Source: Dipteris shenzhenensis
Taxonomy: Eukaryota; Polypodiophyta; Polypodiopsida; Gleicheniales
Reading direction: 5' to 3' (one strand)
Assembly: GCA_047967505.1 (NCBI GenBank)
Contig: CM106540.1
Length of the DNA: 64,000 nucleotides
Of this stretch, positions 33,976-45,475 are shown in pieces. The notes under the pieces were generated by a model, which was given only the letters and a program-made list of their open reading frames with translations, ran no database searches and had not been told where the DNA came from. Every line of letters begins with the position of its first letter. Within the stretch, counting starts at the first letter, position 1. A program made the translations under genes and the position numbers.

Positions 33976-35280
33976 ATGAATGCCGTCAAAGAGTCAAAGG
34001 GGATAGAACACCTCAACTCTATAAACATGGCTTCATTGGAAGAATTGGGAAGCTCTTTTAATGTTAGGGTTATGATTCAACATAGACCTCAGTATCTTGA
34101 ATTTGGGGGAGAGGAGATTTCAATCCTCTCTAGAGCTTCAAATGAGGTCAATAACAACGTTATGATGGCCATTCTCAGGTTTGATACAAACTTTTTCTCT
34201 GCTGATAATTCAATATTTTGATTAAATCTAATAAGCTAATATTCATTTATTTGTTGGTGCAGTATAGTTATCTCACGATTTGGTAGAGCCGTACAAAACC
34301 ATGTGTATATGTTGGATTCCCTCCTTTCTCCTATACTTAGCGATAGCAGAAAGACAATAGCTGATGTTTGTAAATGGTTACAGCCTTTACATTTACATGG
34401 CATGCGAGTCCTATTTACGGCATATCACGAGATGCAAGTATCATGGCAACCTTTATTTTCATCTTATACTGGCAACATTGTGTTAAATAATAATGGTTCT
34501 TAATTATTCGTGTAGGGAACATTGGAGTCTGGTGGTTTGGGACCTTGAAGACAACTATTGTTGGTTTGTTAACTTGATTGTAGGCTTTCATGGCTCAGTG
34601 CAAATGTAAGTATTCTATTAATCTATTGTTACTTCTATATTATGTACCTTATGTAATAAACACACTAAGTTTTTTAAATATGTCATGATGAGCAGGTCAA
34701 TTGAGAAGTTGGTATCTGCTATCAGAGAAACAGGACAGTACAAAGACTTAGTAGACTTCCAAAAGCATTTAGTAGTAGAGGAGGACGATGGGCATAGTTG
34801 TGGGTGGAGAGTTGCCTACAACTGCATGTTGACTTTCAAAGAAATTTTCTCACTTAAGCCATAGATCTCATCGAAAGACTCTTTGGAGCTCAAATATTCA
34901 GAGGAGGATATACAATTGTTTAGGGCTGAAATCATTCGAGACCTAATTGCTGCCATTAGAATACAACGCACAACTGAAGCAATATCAGAGCTTGCATTTA
35001 AGGAAGAGGAGACTGAGTCTACTATGAAAGCATTGCACACTACAAAAGAAGTAGAGACCCAATGTACACGTACAGCACTACAGCCTCCACTGGAAGCATC
35101 AGAAGAGTTGCCACAGCCTCCGCTTGCATTTAAGGAAGAGGATACTGAGTCTACTCCAAAAGCACTACATACTACAGAAGAAGTAGAGAGACTGAGTGTA
35201 CATCTAGAGCACCACAGCCTCCATTGGAAGCATCAGAAGAGTTGCCACAGTCTCCACTAGAATCATCAGAAGAGTTGTGA
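33976..35280 (+). pseudogene. Ulp1/C48-like cysteine peptidase, copy 2, with repeat tail
   Basis: Exons 33976-34178, 34263-34433, 34516-34615 (approximate end) and 34697-34864 join in phase 2. The second intron works only with a GC donor (GAT|GCAAGT ... TAG|GGAAC), which restores MEHWSLVVWDLED in register with copy 1. The catalytic-His motif is EHWSLVV, and the catalytic-Cys motif DGHSCGWRVAYN lies near the end. A TAG at 34862-34864 follows 'FSLKP'. The same frame then stays open to 35260, encoding two copies of an acidic/Pro-rich unit (LAFKEEETEST..KALHTT, PPLEASEELPQ); the second copy has slipped out of frame by one base. The original product probably ended near 35280 (SSEEL). Either the peptidase ends at 34864 as a shorter protein or the TAG is a disabling mutation. 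A transposon origin is likely. Confidence 0.6.
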
Positions 35281-35842
35281 TGCATGTATGATGTTATGTT
35301 TGTATATATGCATGAGGAGCATATTCTCATGATGTTGTTTACTCCATGAATATTATGGTTGACATTTATTTGTTGCAATGTATGAATCATGATGTAGTTT
35401 TTGTTGATTATACACCAATTTCTGACTTATTACTTAAGTGGCATTTAGTCATGATATTTATATATTTATTTCATGCACACAATTTTATGATATGAATGTG
35501 TGATGATGTGATTATTAGGAAATATAACCTTCTATGATGAGAATTTTGATATGAATATGTGATGATGTAATATTTGTAATATATTTCATGGCAAAGTATC
35601 AATTCCCAATGCTCCACTCACTTAAAGTACAGCATTCCCAATGCTCTGCAAAATTTTATTCAGTTGGACAGTCTCCACTCACTTAAAGTAGAGTATTTCC
35701 AATGCTTCTCTCACTTTATTCCAACCCTTATCCTTATCATAGCGAACACATCGTGCCTTAGTGCACTTGTAATCTTCCATCGTAGTCCTTCCACAAACAC
35801 TCTCTTATTTCTTACATCCTAGTCCTTCTGATTAACTTGTAT
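35281..35842. other. Flank between the Ulp1-like pair and the copia element
   Basis: AT-rich DNA with a twice-occurring phrase 'tccactcacttaaagta' (35612 and 35670) and repeated 'tattcccaatgct'-like blocks. No gene or LTR was identified, although the 3' LTR of the neighbouring copia element would be expected here. Confidence 0.5.
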
Positions 35843-38800
35843 TCAGTCTTGTTTTAATTTTCTGATGAAGCTATCCTTGCTTCCTGTCACAATCAGATCA
35901 TCTACGTACAAAAGTGCAATAGTAATATCTTCCCCTTGAACTTTGTAGTAGAGAGTATGATCTGCATTGGATTTCATGTATCCCAGATCAGCAAAATACT
36001 TGTCAATTCTGCTGTACCAACTTCTGGGTGCTTGTTTTAAGCCATAGAGACTTTTCTTGAGATGGCAAACTTTGTTCTCCTTTCCTGGTTCAACATAACC
36101 GGCGGGTTGTTGCATGTAGACTTCCTCGTCTAGATAACCATTGAGAAATGCATTCTTGACATTGAGCTGATACACATTCCATTTACTGAGTGTCATTAGT
36201 GATATCAAGAACCGTATGGAATCCATCTTTGCTACTGGAGCATAAGTCTCATCATAATCTTGGCCATATTGTTGTGCAAATCCTTTTGCAACTAATCTGG
36301 CTTTGTATCTCTGAATACTGCCATCTGGATTGTACTTCACTTTGTATACCCATTTGTTGGCTATGGCCTTCTTTCCTGGTGGAAGGTCGCATAACTCCCA
36401 AGTGTTATTTTTATACAAAGCATCCATTTCTTCATTCATAGCAGTTTGCCATTCTGGCTTATCTACTGCGTCTTCGAAGTACACTGGCTCTTCTGTAGCC
36501 ATGATGGTAGTCATAAGAGCATAGTTGGTGGTTTCCACCTGAATGGCTTTGCCTTTCTGAGCATATGTCAATCTGGCTGGTGGTCTGCTTTCCCTAGTAG
36601 ACCGTCTGAGTTGCTGTGGCGCTGCTTGGGGTGTTGCTGGCAATTCTTGCTCTTCTTCATCAACCTGTTCTGTAGATGACTGTGAAGTCGATGCTTCTAT
36701 CTCCTGTGTAGGTGAGGTTTTCCATTCTGATTCCTCATTGAAGATTACATCTCTGGAGATAATGACTTTGCGGTTGATGGGATCATACAATTTGTATGCT
36801 TTGCTTTCTTCACTGTAGCCAACCATGATGCATTTGCGTGACTTCGCATCCAATTTCCTGCGATGATCATCATGTATGTGGGCATATGCTATGCAACCAA
36901 ATATGCGGAGATGCCCAATGCGTGGCTTGTGTCCAATGAATGCTTCATAAGGAGTCATACCTTGTATCGGTTCGGTAGGAAGCCGATTAAGCAAATAGTT
37001 AGCTGTAGCTATTGCTTCTGCCCAATACTGATTCAGAAGATGCTTTTCACTAAGCATTGCTCTAGCACTGTCTGCTAAAGTCCCATTCTTCCTTTCAGCT
37101 ATTGCATTTTGTTGAGGAGTATCTGCACATGTGAATTGTCTTCGAATGCCGTGATTTTTGCAAAAATTGATGAAGGCTAAAGACATGTATTCACCTCCTC
37201 TGTCTGATCTCATGACCTTGATCTTTCTGCCTGTCTGGTTTTCTACCATGGCTTTGAATTCTTGAAATCTGGCAAACACTTCAGATTTCTCTTTCAGAAA
37301 GTAGACCCAACAATATCTACTGTAGTCGTCGATGAAGTCAAGTAATAAAGTGAACCATTGATGCTGCGGGTCTGGGCATAACCCCATACATCTGTATGAA
37401 TCAAATCAAGAATACCTCGTGCACGAGAGGTACTTCTGACAAAGTTGGTTCGCTTTTGTTTGCCGAAGCAGCATGCTTCACAAACTTTTCCAAGAAACTG
37501 TAGCTTCGGAATCCCAATTGCCATATTTTGATTCCTTAGATCTAACAAGTACTTGAAGTTGACATGACCATATCTCTTGTGCCATTTTGCAGATAGTGGC
37601 ATCTGTTGCATTTGAGCTGACATGGCATGCTTATCTGGTACTGTAGCTAGCATCCTGTATAAGCGTCCTTCCTTGACACCTTTTGCTACTAGCTGACCTC
37701 TTTTGGATTTGTCTCTGATAGTGCATTCATCACCGTCAAAGATGACTTTGTAGTTGTGTTCCGTCATTTGACCTACTGACAAAAGATTCTTGCTGAGCTT
37801 CGGAACATAGAGCACATCTTTGACTAATCCTTTTGTACCAGTGAAATTGTTCATAGGGATAACACCTGTCCCTTGAACCAGATTCGGTGTATTGTCTGCT
37901 GTGTAGATGACATTCTTTTGACCTTCTAATGGCTTCATTTCTGTGAACCATTCCTGATGATTTGTCATATGAGATGATGCACCGCTGTCGATGTACCAAG
38001 GATCCTGTTCCACTTGGTCGACTTGATAGCTGAAATTCTCTTTGGGATTGAAATCAGTGTCTAGGTGCATTGTATCAGTCTGATGCAATTCCTCACTTGC
38101 AAGAAACATATTTCCATGTTCATTTGCAAAATGACTGTGACTAGAATGTCCACCGCGATGATTTCCTCTTCCTCGAGAATTCCCTCGCTGGATTGACCGC
38201 CTTGGTCATACTGCTTCTTGCGGCAATCTCTTTCATAGTGTCCAAACTTGTGACAGTAGTTGCATTGAATGTTTGACACATTGGTGGATGCATTCCCTCG
38301 TCCTTGGAATCTTCCTCGGTTGGAATGATTTCCTCTTTGCTGATTCTGATGTTGCTGAGGATGATGCTGATGCTGATGCTGATTCTGACTTTGATTTTGT
38401 TGATGATGACCACTTCTCTGATATGATCTACCTCTGTTTCTGCCTTTGCCTCTGCTTCTGTCTGAAGCTGTGAATGCCTGATCATTAGAATGACCTTTAC
38501 GTGCTTGAATGGCCTGAGTCCTGAGTTCTTCACCAAGTAGAACTGACTGAAGTTCTTCTAGTGTTGGAATTTGCCGTTGGATGGCAATACTCTGGACTAG
38601 ATTCTCATATCCTTCTCCTAGTCCATTCAGGATTACTTGAACCATTTCTGCGGGATTCATAGTCTCTCCTACTGCTGCAAGTTGATTGTTGTAGTCTTTG
38701 ATGCGGAGTACATAAGCATGACCAGTTTCACTGCTATTGCGGAAACTCTGGTTGATCTGGTTTCTCAGGGTGAGAATCCTGGATGTGTTCTTGGACTCGT

Positions 38801-39185
38801 AGAGAGCTGCGAACATATCCCATGCTTCTTTTGATGTCTTGACTGTGTTGAGCTGTCCTAGCATGACATCTTGCACATTCTGCTTGATCAGGTGATAGGC
38901 ATACTTGTCTTTCTTATCCCATTCTGCTTGAGCTCGGGCAATGGCAGGATCTGCTACTGGTGCGGAAACTGTTTGTGTAGATGTAGATCCCGTTGCTGGT
39001 GCTGTGACAATAGATGGAGTAGAGCTACTGGTGGCTGGATCGGCCAATGGTCTAGGTATGGATCCATCGACATACTCCCATTTGTCCTGAAGCACAAGAA
39101 TGGTCTCCATTCGGTATTTCCATGTACCATAATTGGAGTTGTCTAACTTAGCAGATGCCTCCAGATTGAGGTTGCTAGTCGACAT
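35843..39185 (-). pseudogene. Ty1/copia gag-pol, 3'-truncated
   Basis: Three minus-strand frames (39185-38061, 38109-37294, 37387-35843) are one polyprotein split by two frameshifts, near 38185 and 37335. Gag starts MSTSNLNLEASAKLDNSNYG and carries a canonical zinc knuckle CNYCHKFGHYERDC after a Gln/His/Asn-rich tract. The protease has DSGASSHM. The pre-integrase motif is KWHKRYGH. Integrase shows HTDVWG, SDRGGEY and AERKN, the D-D-E triad. Reverse transcriptase runs from KWVYKVKYN through KARLVAKGF to the catalytic YVDD box (LLYVDDLIVTGS) and stops soon after. RNase H and both LTRs are missing, and no tRNA-Met primer site is visible upstream of 39185. The domain order is the standard copia order. 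The high coding integrity suggests a fairly young but already inactive insertion. Confidence 0.9.
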
Positions 39186-39959
39186 GGTGCAAACAATGTA
39201 CTCAACAGTGTCCTGAAAAACTATGTATGAATCAACTGCAAATACACTGAAGATGCTTAGTGAAATCTCTGTACTATCGGTGAAGATAGAACTGCAGTAT
39301 ATAAGATCTGATCTGTGTTACAAGGCTTGTGGCAATGATGCCGGGAATAGCCAAGAGGCTTTACAAGGCTGAAAAATGATGTGCACGATGCCATGAGATA
39401 GCCAAATAGGCTTTACAATGATGGCATGTGTGTGTGAAATCAAGTGCTATCTGCCCACTGAATCAATCTGCAATGCCTCTGAACTCTGAAGTCTGCTCAC
39501 TGAACTGATGAACGTAAGGTTTCAGGTAATGTAATGATGTGAAATCGGATGTGAGCGTATGGACTGACTCCGAGTAGGTACTAGTCGGGAATTTCGGGCA
39601 TGGCTTAGATTGGCAACTTGGGGAATTCAAAGTGTCCCCTCTATGGCGATCTAGTCTACTCTGATCTAGATCTAAACCAACTGTCGATCGATGAAAGAGC
39701 AGCAAATAATTCCTTTTCCTTTGTTCTTTTTAAGTGCTGGGTCAGATGCGTCGATGTAGAGGCAAATGTGCGTGAAGGAAGTGGTTTTGTCGGCAAGGCA
39801 CAAATGTGAGCATAACTTGCACCGAAATGTGCGTGTGATGTAACGAGCGCGTAGAGCACGAAAAATCGAGCGACTTTCCTTTTTGGAGCACCCTCAAATT
39901 CTTCCTGGATCAAGAGATATGACTTGATCTAGGTGGAGGGGCAAAAGGAGTGCAAATGG
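39186..39959. other. Upstream flank of the copia element
   Basis: A repeated phrase of about 45-55 bases around 'atagccaagaggctttacaa' occurs at 39347-39371 and again at 39397-39419. I find no LTR ends, no primer site and no gene in this stretch, so the 5' end of the copia copy is either lost or highly diverged. Confidence 0.45.
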
Positions 39960-40365
39960 TGCTCAATGATGATGTGTCACTGTGAGTCACATGCAGTGAT
40001 GATGTGGCACTGTGCTTAGCAAGAGGTGTGCCAGTGAAGCTCTGTGCTGAGGTGGCAGGAGTGTGCACATGCAGTGTGAGCACAGTGTGCTTGGCAAGGG
40101 ACTGTGCCTGCAGAGGGTCAGTGCTGACTGGACTGCTGAGGTGGCAGTGCTGAGGTGGCAGAATGACATGGCACAGGTGACATGGCACTGATGATGTGGC
40201 ACAGGTGATGTGGCATTGATGATGTGGCACTGATGACGTGTCACTGATGACGTGGCCTGATGACGTGGCCTGGTGACGTGGCACTAATGACGTGGCAGGT
40301 GACATGGCAGAATGACGTGGACTGCTTACGTGGCGCTGATGACGTGGCTCCGATGGTGACGTGGC
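39960..40365. repeat. TGATGACGTGGCAC minisatellite
   Basis: Irregular head-to-tail copies of a unit near 13-16 bases contain TGACGTGG(C) or its variants TGATGTGGC and TGACATGGC. Seven exact TGACGTGG octamers lie between about 40228 and 40365. TGACGTGG combines the TGACGT and ACGTGG halves recognised by plant bZIP factors (hybrid C/G-box). The array lies between the copia element and the truncated end of the TNP2 pseudogene. Confidence 0.8.
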
Positions 40366-40480
40366 AGATAAGAATTGAGTTAAGGTAGTTTAACCATGGT
40401 TCAATGACCTATGGTAAACTTGACCTGTGGTTAAGTTAACCAACCTTATCCACTCTCTAACCAGGGTTACGATACCCGAG

Positions 40481-42719
40481 TTAGCCATATAATTGCTCTA
40501 CACCTCTTTTCTTGCTCTTTGTAAAGGCTCCCTTCAAACACCTCATGCATCCAGTGGGAGTACGAATTGTAGTAATAGCACACTTCACCATCGCCATCTC
40601 TAGCTTTGATAACATCCACGGTGCACGAGGTAAAAAAACACGCCCATTTGGTCTCTCTTGAGGCCAAGCTTCACACATCCTCCCTGTGGTACGTAGATCC
40701 TCCCTTATGCCTGCCGAGTCTCGTGTCCCATTCAAATGCTCCCAAATGGTAGATGCCACATTCTTGAAGATATGCATGGGATCGAGCAGGTGATTGATCT
40801 TGAGGTGGGACCAATATGGTAAACGATAAAAGATGGAGTATCTAAACAAAATAAAGTGTTAGCGTGCAATCTTTACTTCCAACCAATATAGCCAATCTTT
40901 ACTTCCAGCCAATAGTTACAAATCCTTACCGGCTCATGCCAAGTGGTGGAGGAGTCATGGAACCGTCCCAAATTCTCATCCAATCTCCCACGGTGAGTGA
41001 TTGTGGGAGGACTTCATTCCAAGGGGCAACATATCTAGGATGATCAGGTGGGAGAAATCGATGGTGATTCTCATAGATGACCTTATTCAATGCGTTTGCC
41101 CGTGAGGCAACTAGCGAAAGGACCACAAACAGGACATGCATGGTAACCCGATGTAGTGAGACCTGAAACAATAGATGCAATTAAGAGTGGAAGGTGGGTT
41201 TAGGGTGCCACGTCCTTTGCGTATTCATAATTAAAAAATGCAATGCTTACCTGAACACTCGCCATAGCCTGGGAAGTCATGCATCGTCCACATCAAGACT
41301 GCTTTGCAGTTGAAGTCTCGTGACGAGGGAGGCCTGCTCACATCATGCACCTCGATACCTCTCCAAAGTATCTCTAGCTCATCAATCAAAGGCTCCAAAT
41401 AAACATCAGGGTTTTTGACTTTATGTTTCCCTGGAATTAGAAGGGACAGCATGACATGTCCTTTCTTAATAGCCATAGAGGGTGGAAGATTGTAATTCAC
41501 CAATACCACTAGCCATACACTGTAAGACGTGCTTTTGAGACCAAATGGGTTCACACCGTCCATACCCAATCCAAGTCTCAAGCTCCTAGGTTCTTCCTTG
41601 AAGCTTGGCCATGTGTCTTCAATATGCTTCCACGCAGGAGAGTCCGCGGGAGTTCTCCACTTGCCATCGGTTGATCGATGGGAGGAATGCCATGACATGA
41701 GCTCTGCAATAGATTTGCACTTGAACATATGTTGGATGCGAGGGATTATGGGAAAATGTCGCAATACCTTACGAGGCACGTCCAAGGTTTTGAGATCTGC
41801 TCTATATCTTGCCTCTCCACAAGTAGGACACTCTCTTGCATCCTTATGTAGTCCACGAAACAAAACGCAATCGTTGACACATGCATGGATGCGCTTGTAA
41901 TCTAATCCTCCAAGAGAGGTCACATGTTGCCTTGCCATATCTCTTGAGGTCGGTAATTTATTCTCCCTTGGAAGCATTTTACACAATAGCCTGCATGTGA
42001 AGACCATAAATGAGGAAAAGCATTCGAGTAATTGACCCACGCGCATAATTTACCATGTTTGCAAAATCGACTTTAAAGCTTACTTGAGTAATGCATTCAA
42101 ACTTGCATTGCTCCATCCATAGATGGTTTGCAAGTTTAGTAACTCAAGGGAGGCACGTAGAACAGAGAATGTGCACCCCTCAAACAGTGGAGTCGATGCT
42201 GCGGTAAAAAGATCATCCTGCTCCATGCTATTATCCCTCCCTTGATGGACATATAAATCGAGTATAAATCCCGCACCATATCATCAAACACCTCCTCTTC
42301 CACGGCTTCATGAGGTAATGGCGGAGGGCTACTATCACCATCACTCCATGCATCCGTAACGGTCCCTTCTGAAGATCCCACCTCATATCGCCGACGCTTC
42401 GCCTCCTCACGACGGGCATAGGGTAACATGTGCGGGTGTGGCACTCATCCTGTATCAAATTAAAACGGGATCATAACTCAAACATATGAACACCCATAGG
42501 TATCTCAATCAACCTTAACTTACAAACCCTTACCATGTTTATGGTCGCATCCCATTCTCCATACTTTGAGATATGATTGAGCGTAATCTTGCGTGCACGA
42601 TACATGTTTCCTCCACATCGATCACACAGACATTTGATTTTTTGCTCCAACCACATTTCGCGATGGTGGATACGGAGGGATTCATCCTCACTGGAGCTAC
42701 TTGTTGAAGATGGAGACAT
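40481..42719 (-). pseudogene. CACTA/En-Spm TNP2-type transposase, multi-exon, decayed
   Basis: Minus-strand exons are about 42719-42534 (MSPSSTSSSSEDE; transposase-associated segment with CLCDRCGG), 42447-42084 (EEEVFDDMVRDLYS and, after a frame change, PLFEGCTFSVLRASLELLNL), 41990-41251 (LDYKRIHACVNDCVLFRG, CPTCGEARY, HFPIIPRIQ, MDGVNPFG, DFPGYGECSG), 41162-40930 (TSGYHACPVCG, then a frameshift near 41095 into VIYENHHRFLPPDHP) and 40841-40481 (SIFYRLPYW, LLDPMHIFKNV, RTPTGCMRCLKG). GT-AG sites fit each junction. These are hallmark blocks of the Transposase_21 family that cuts and pastes CACTA elements. The frame changes and the loss of the C-terminal part after GVEQLYG indicate an inactive copy. 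Confidence 0.85.
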
Positions 42720-42780
42720 CCTACAAACAAACAACCCACCAAATTTGCTCTTCTTCAAATGCTTGATTTAAACTCTGTGT

Positions 42781-42925
42781 TGCGTCTATCGCCGCGTCTA
42801 TAGTCGCGTCTCATATCGCATCTAACAGTGCATCTAAACGCGTGTCTACTCTGTGTATTTAGACGTGCCTATAGACGCACTAATAGACGCGACTATAAAC
42901 GCGCTAATAGACGCAGCTTTTAAAC
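42781..42925. repeat. CGCGTCTA/TAGACGCG motif array 1
   Basis: About ten copies of (C/G)CGTCTA or TAGACGC lie in both orientations within 145 bases, directly upstream of the TNP2 start. They resemble the motif clusters at 43310-43660 and 45476-45718. Confidence 0.8.
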
Positions 42926-43309
42926 CTGCTTTTCGGCACGCCGCTCGCTTTGCTTTTCTTTTCATTACTTAAACTTCGCGAGCGGCTTCCTTCCTTCTTT
43001 ATTAGCAGTTCCATAGATTCGAAGCTTAAGAGAGAGCCTCTCATACACAGTTCCAAGCTTTCACTCAAGAGAAAGGGACCGTACCTACACTTGCTTCCAA
43101 GCCTAAAGAAGAGGAGGAGTACGAACAAGGAGAAGAAACAAGTTTGGAAAAGAAAGATCCTTCCATACATTTTTCCAAGTAAGTCCTTTTGAAGTTGTTC
43201 TTGCTTGCTCTTTCCAGTTTTGTACTTTCTTCCATTCACGAAACGCAGGGTCTAGGTATGAGCGACACGTTCTTTTGTCAGGCGCAACGTCCTTTTCGAC
43301 TTTTTAGTA
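42926..43309 (+). promoter_or_regulatory. Region between divergent transposon genes; possible promoter
   Basis: It separates the minus-strand TNP2 start from the plus-strand 43.7-kb gene. It holds 'gcgagcggc' inverted motifs (gccgctcgc at about 42942 and gcgagcggc at 42976) but no clear TATA box. A donor-like 'caagtaagtcc' occurs at about 43178. The role is inferred from position. Confidence 0.3.
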
Positions 43310-43660
43310 TTCTCGCCTGTCGGAGCGCATCTATAGGGGCGTCCAAGGGCGCGTCTAAACGCGCGTCTATAAGCGCGTCTATCCGCGCGTCTGTTTTGTT
43401 GCAGACACACACAGATGCGTCTGTAGACGCTCAAACAAACGCTCTGTTAGACGAACTTTTAAACGAAGTGTTAGACACGCTTTTAAACGCACTGTTAGAC
43501 GTATTGGTAGACGGACTGTTAGACGGACTGATAGACGCACTTTTAAACGCTCGGGTAGATGGACTGTTAGACGCGCTTTTACTTGAATTGTTAAACGCTC
43601 TGTTAGACGCTCTATAGACGCGCAGCTCAGATGGGTCTATAGACGCGCTCTGACAGAGCC
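43310..43660. repeat. CGCGTCTA/TAGACGCG motif array 2
   Basis: This is the densest cluster. CGCGTCTA copies predominate up to about 43390, then TTAGACG(C/A) and TTTTAAACG units about 15-30 bases apart run to 43655. It lies in the leader of the 43.7-kb gene. A 142-codon frame through it (43189-43617) encodes only repeat-derived Ala/Ser and Leu/Asp/Ala heptad-like sequence and is rejected as a gene. Confidence 0.85.
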
Positions 43661-43727
43661 TATTTTTTTTTCCCCTTTCTTCTCAGCTCCCAAAGTAATA
43701 GATTTGTTTCCTATTTTCCAGTTCAAC

Positions 43728-45163
43728 ATGTGGCTAGGAAGTGCTTCTAGCTCACCTGATCCGCGGGAATCGATTTGGAAGGATATATATAATCTTTTAG
43801 GGCACCCTCCTAGTCCTGCGGAGTTATACGGGTATATGACAGGTACCCTTAACACTCCCCAAGAGTCAGCACTACAGACTCCGAGCCACCCCACACCGCC
43901 TGAGATCACCCCAACGGAGTCCGCACATCCGTCTTATGCCCCTTCCCCCGTACCGTCTTATGCCCCTTCCCCCATGCCAACTTATGTCCCTTCTGCCATC
44001 CCGTCTTATGCCCCTTCCCCCATGCCGTCAGGAGGACCTTTTGTCTCGGCGAGTCGTCGACGTACTCACCAGCCGTCGAGACTCGGTTCTCCAGCTACGA
44101 GTGGTCAGCGTAGTCCCGTGCAGTCCCCAGCTACGAGTGGCCAGCGTACGAGCTCGACACGACAGGGTAGCAGGCGTAGTAGCAGGGAGAGCGGTGGCGG
44201 ATGCTGCTTTGGGCCATGTGGCGGTGAGGAGGAGGATGATTCAGATGATTTAGACGTGCCTCTGGGTGATGGTATGATTTATTATGACATCACTCAGACA
44301 GGAGGCATCTTGATGGATGCGCGGGGGAAGGACATCATGGCCTTCATGCGCTCTGTAATTGCTAACAATTACAGAGATTGCTTTATCCACTATAAAGACC
44401 ACCCAAAGAGGTTGGCTGAGGAGACCCTCGCTGCTGTTCGCTCTAGGTATCCTAACCCCCCCAATCGCCAGTTCACAGATAAATGGGCCAAGTCAAAGAT
44501 TGTTACGATACTTGGCAATAAAAGATCTTCCCTTAAGAGGCAGGCACTAGCGGAGCTTGCCAGGCTTGAGGCAGGTCAACCTCCAAGGGGCCCGCCCCAC
44601 ACCGCTCACAAGCGTGAGTGGAAGAAGGCAATGAAGTCAGCGAGGGAGGAGCCCAGTCTGCAGCACGTGGAGGCACGGAGGATCCAGATGGAGGAATATG
44701 AAAGCGCGCATTTTGGAGCAGGGGGTGTTGAATCATGGGAGGCCCAATTTGTAAGTATCGATCTCAAATTATATTGCTTATGTAGTTTATTAGGAGGTTG
44801 GTTGTTTCTTTGTACTAATCCCTCCACAAAGTGTATCGCGGTCATGCAGCTTGAGATCGTGGGCAGATACCCTACTCCAGTGGAGACAGCCTACCACCGC
44901 CACCATCGCAGAGGAGATACATGGAGGCACTTCTATGATGACGGGTTGATTACTGAGGAGCAGTATACCCGAGCTACTGGACAGGCCCCCCAGGTATTTG
45001 AAAGTAATTAAATAATGCCAAAATTATAAGTAAAGATTTGATTTTTCATACATTGATATATGTTGTCCCTTGTTTACAGCCCCATGCACAAGGCAACGAG
45101 GAAGACGAGAAAGGAGGTGCAGAAGGGAGCGCAGAAGGGAGCGTGGAAGGCAGCGAGGATTAG
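43728..45163 (+). CDS. Putative TNPA-like accessory / DNA-binding protein of a CACTA-like element
   Basis: Three exons, 43728-44750, 44850-44993 and 45080-45163, join in phase 0 with GT-AG introns of 99 and 86 bases to give 416 residues. The ATG follows a good acceptor (ttttccag at 43719), so a leader intron is likely. Residues about 40-115 are Pro/Ser-rich with repeated SYAPSP units. Next come a Ser/Arg-rich basic stretch, GGGCCFGPCGG and an acidic patch (EEEDDSDDLD). A conserved-looking helical domain follows (DITQTGGILMDARGKDIMAF ... RQFTDKWAKSKIV ... KREWKKAM), then GDTWRHFYDDGLITEEQY, and a Gly/Glu-rich tail. This layout recalls plant Ptta/En-Spm transposon proteins (Transposase_24 type), which bind subterminal repeats. 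No stop or shift is seen. The assignment rests on layout and context, not on a firm motif. Confidence 0.6.
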
Positions 45164-45475
45164 TCGTAGAAGTAGTGCTACTATTCTTTTTTGTACTTAA
45201 AGCCACTGGCTTGGCTTCGTGCCTCTTGTATATAGACTCCTCTTATTTTTTGTACTTGAAGCCACATGACGTGGCTTAGCTTCGTGCTATATGTATATAC
45301 AAGCACTTTTTGAGCTTTCAATTTTATTGCGTTTTGGAGTTGTAATATGGAATTGTAATTAAAATGCGGTTGGCTGTAAGAATTGAATTACAGAATGTGG
45401 ATATGGGATTCTTGTAACTATATAGCATACACAACATACACAGTACTATTCTGTAAATTTTTTTTTTTTTTAAAG

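Noticed and set aside
32922-35280. Functional host SUMO protease
   Set aside because: Both copies carry in-frame stops, are tandem-duplicated, and sit in transposon-rich DNA; a transposon-borne Ulp1 domain is more likely.
43189-43617. 142-codon frame with Leu/Asp/Ala heptad-like pattern
   Set aside because: It is built almost wholly from TTAGACGC/CGCGTCTA motif repeats; the coiled-coil look follows from the repeat spacing.
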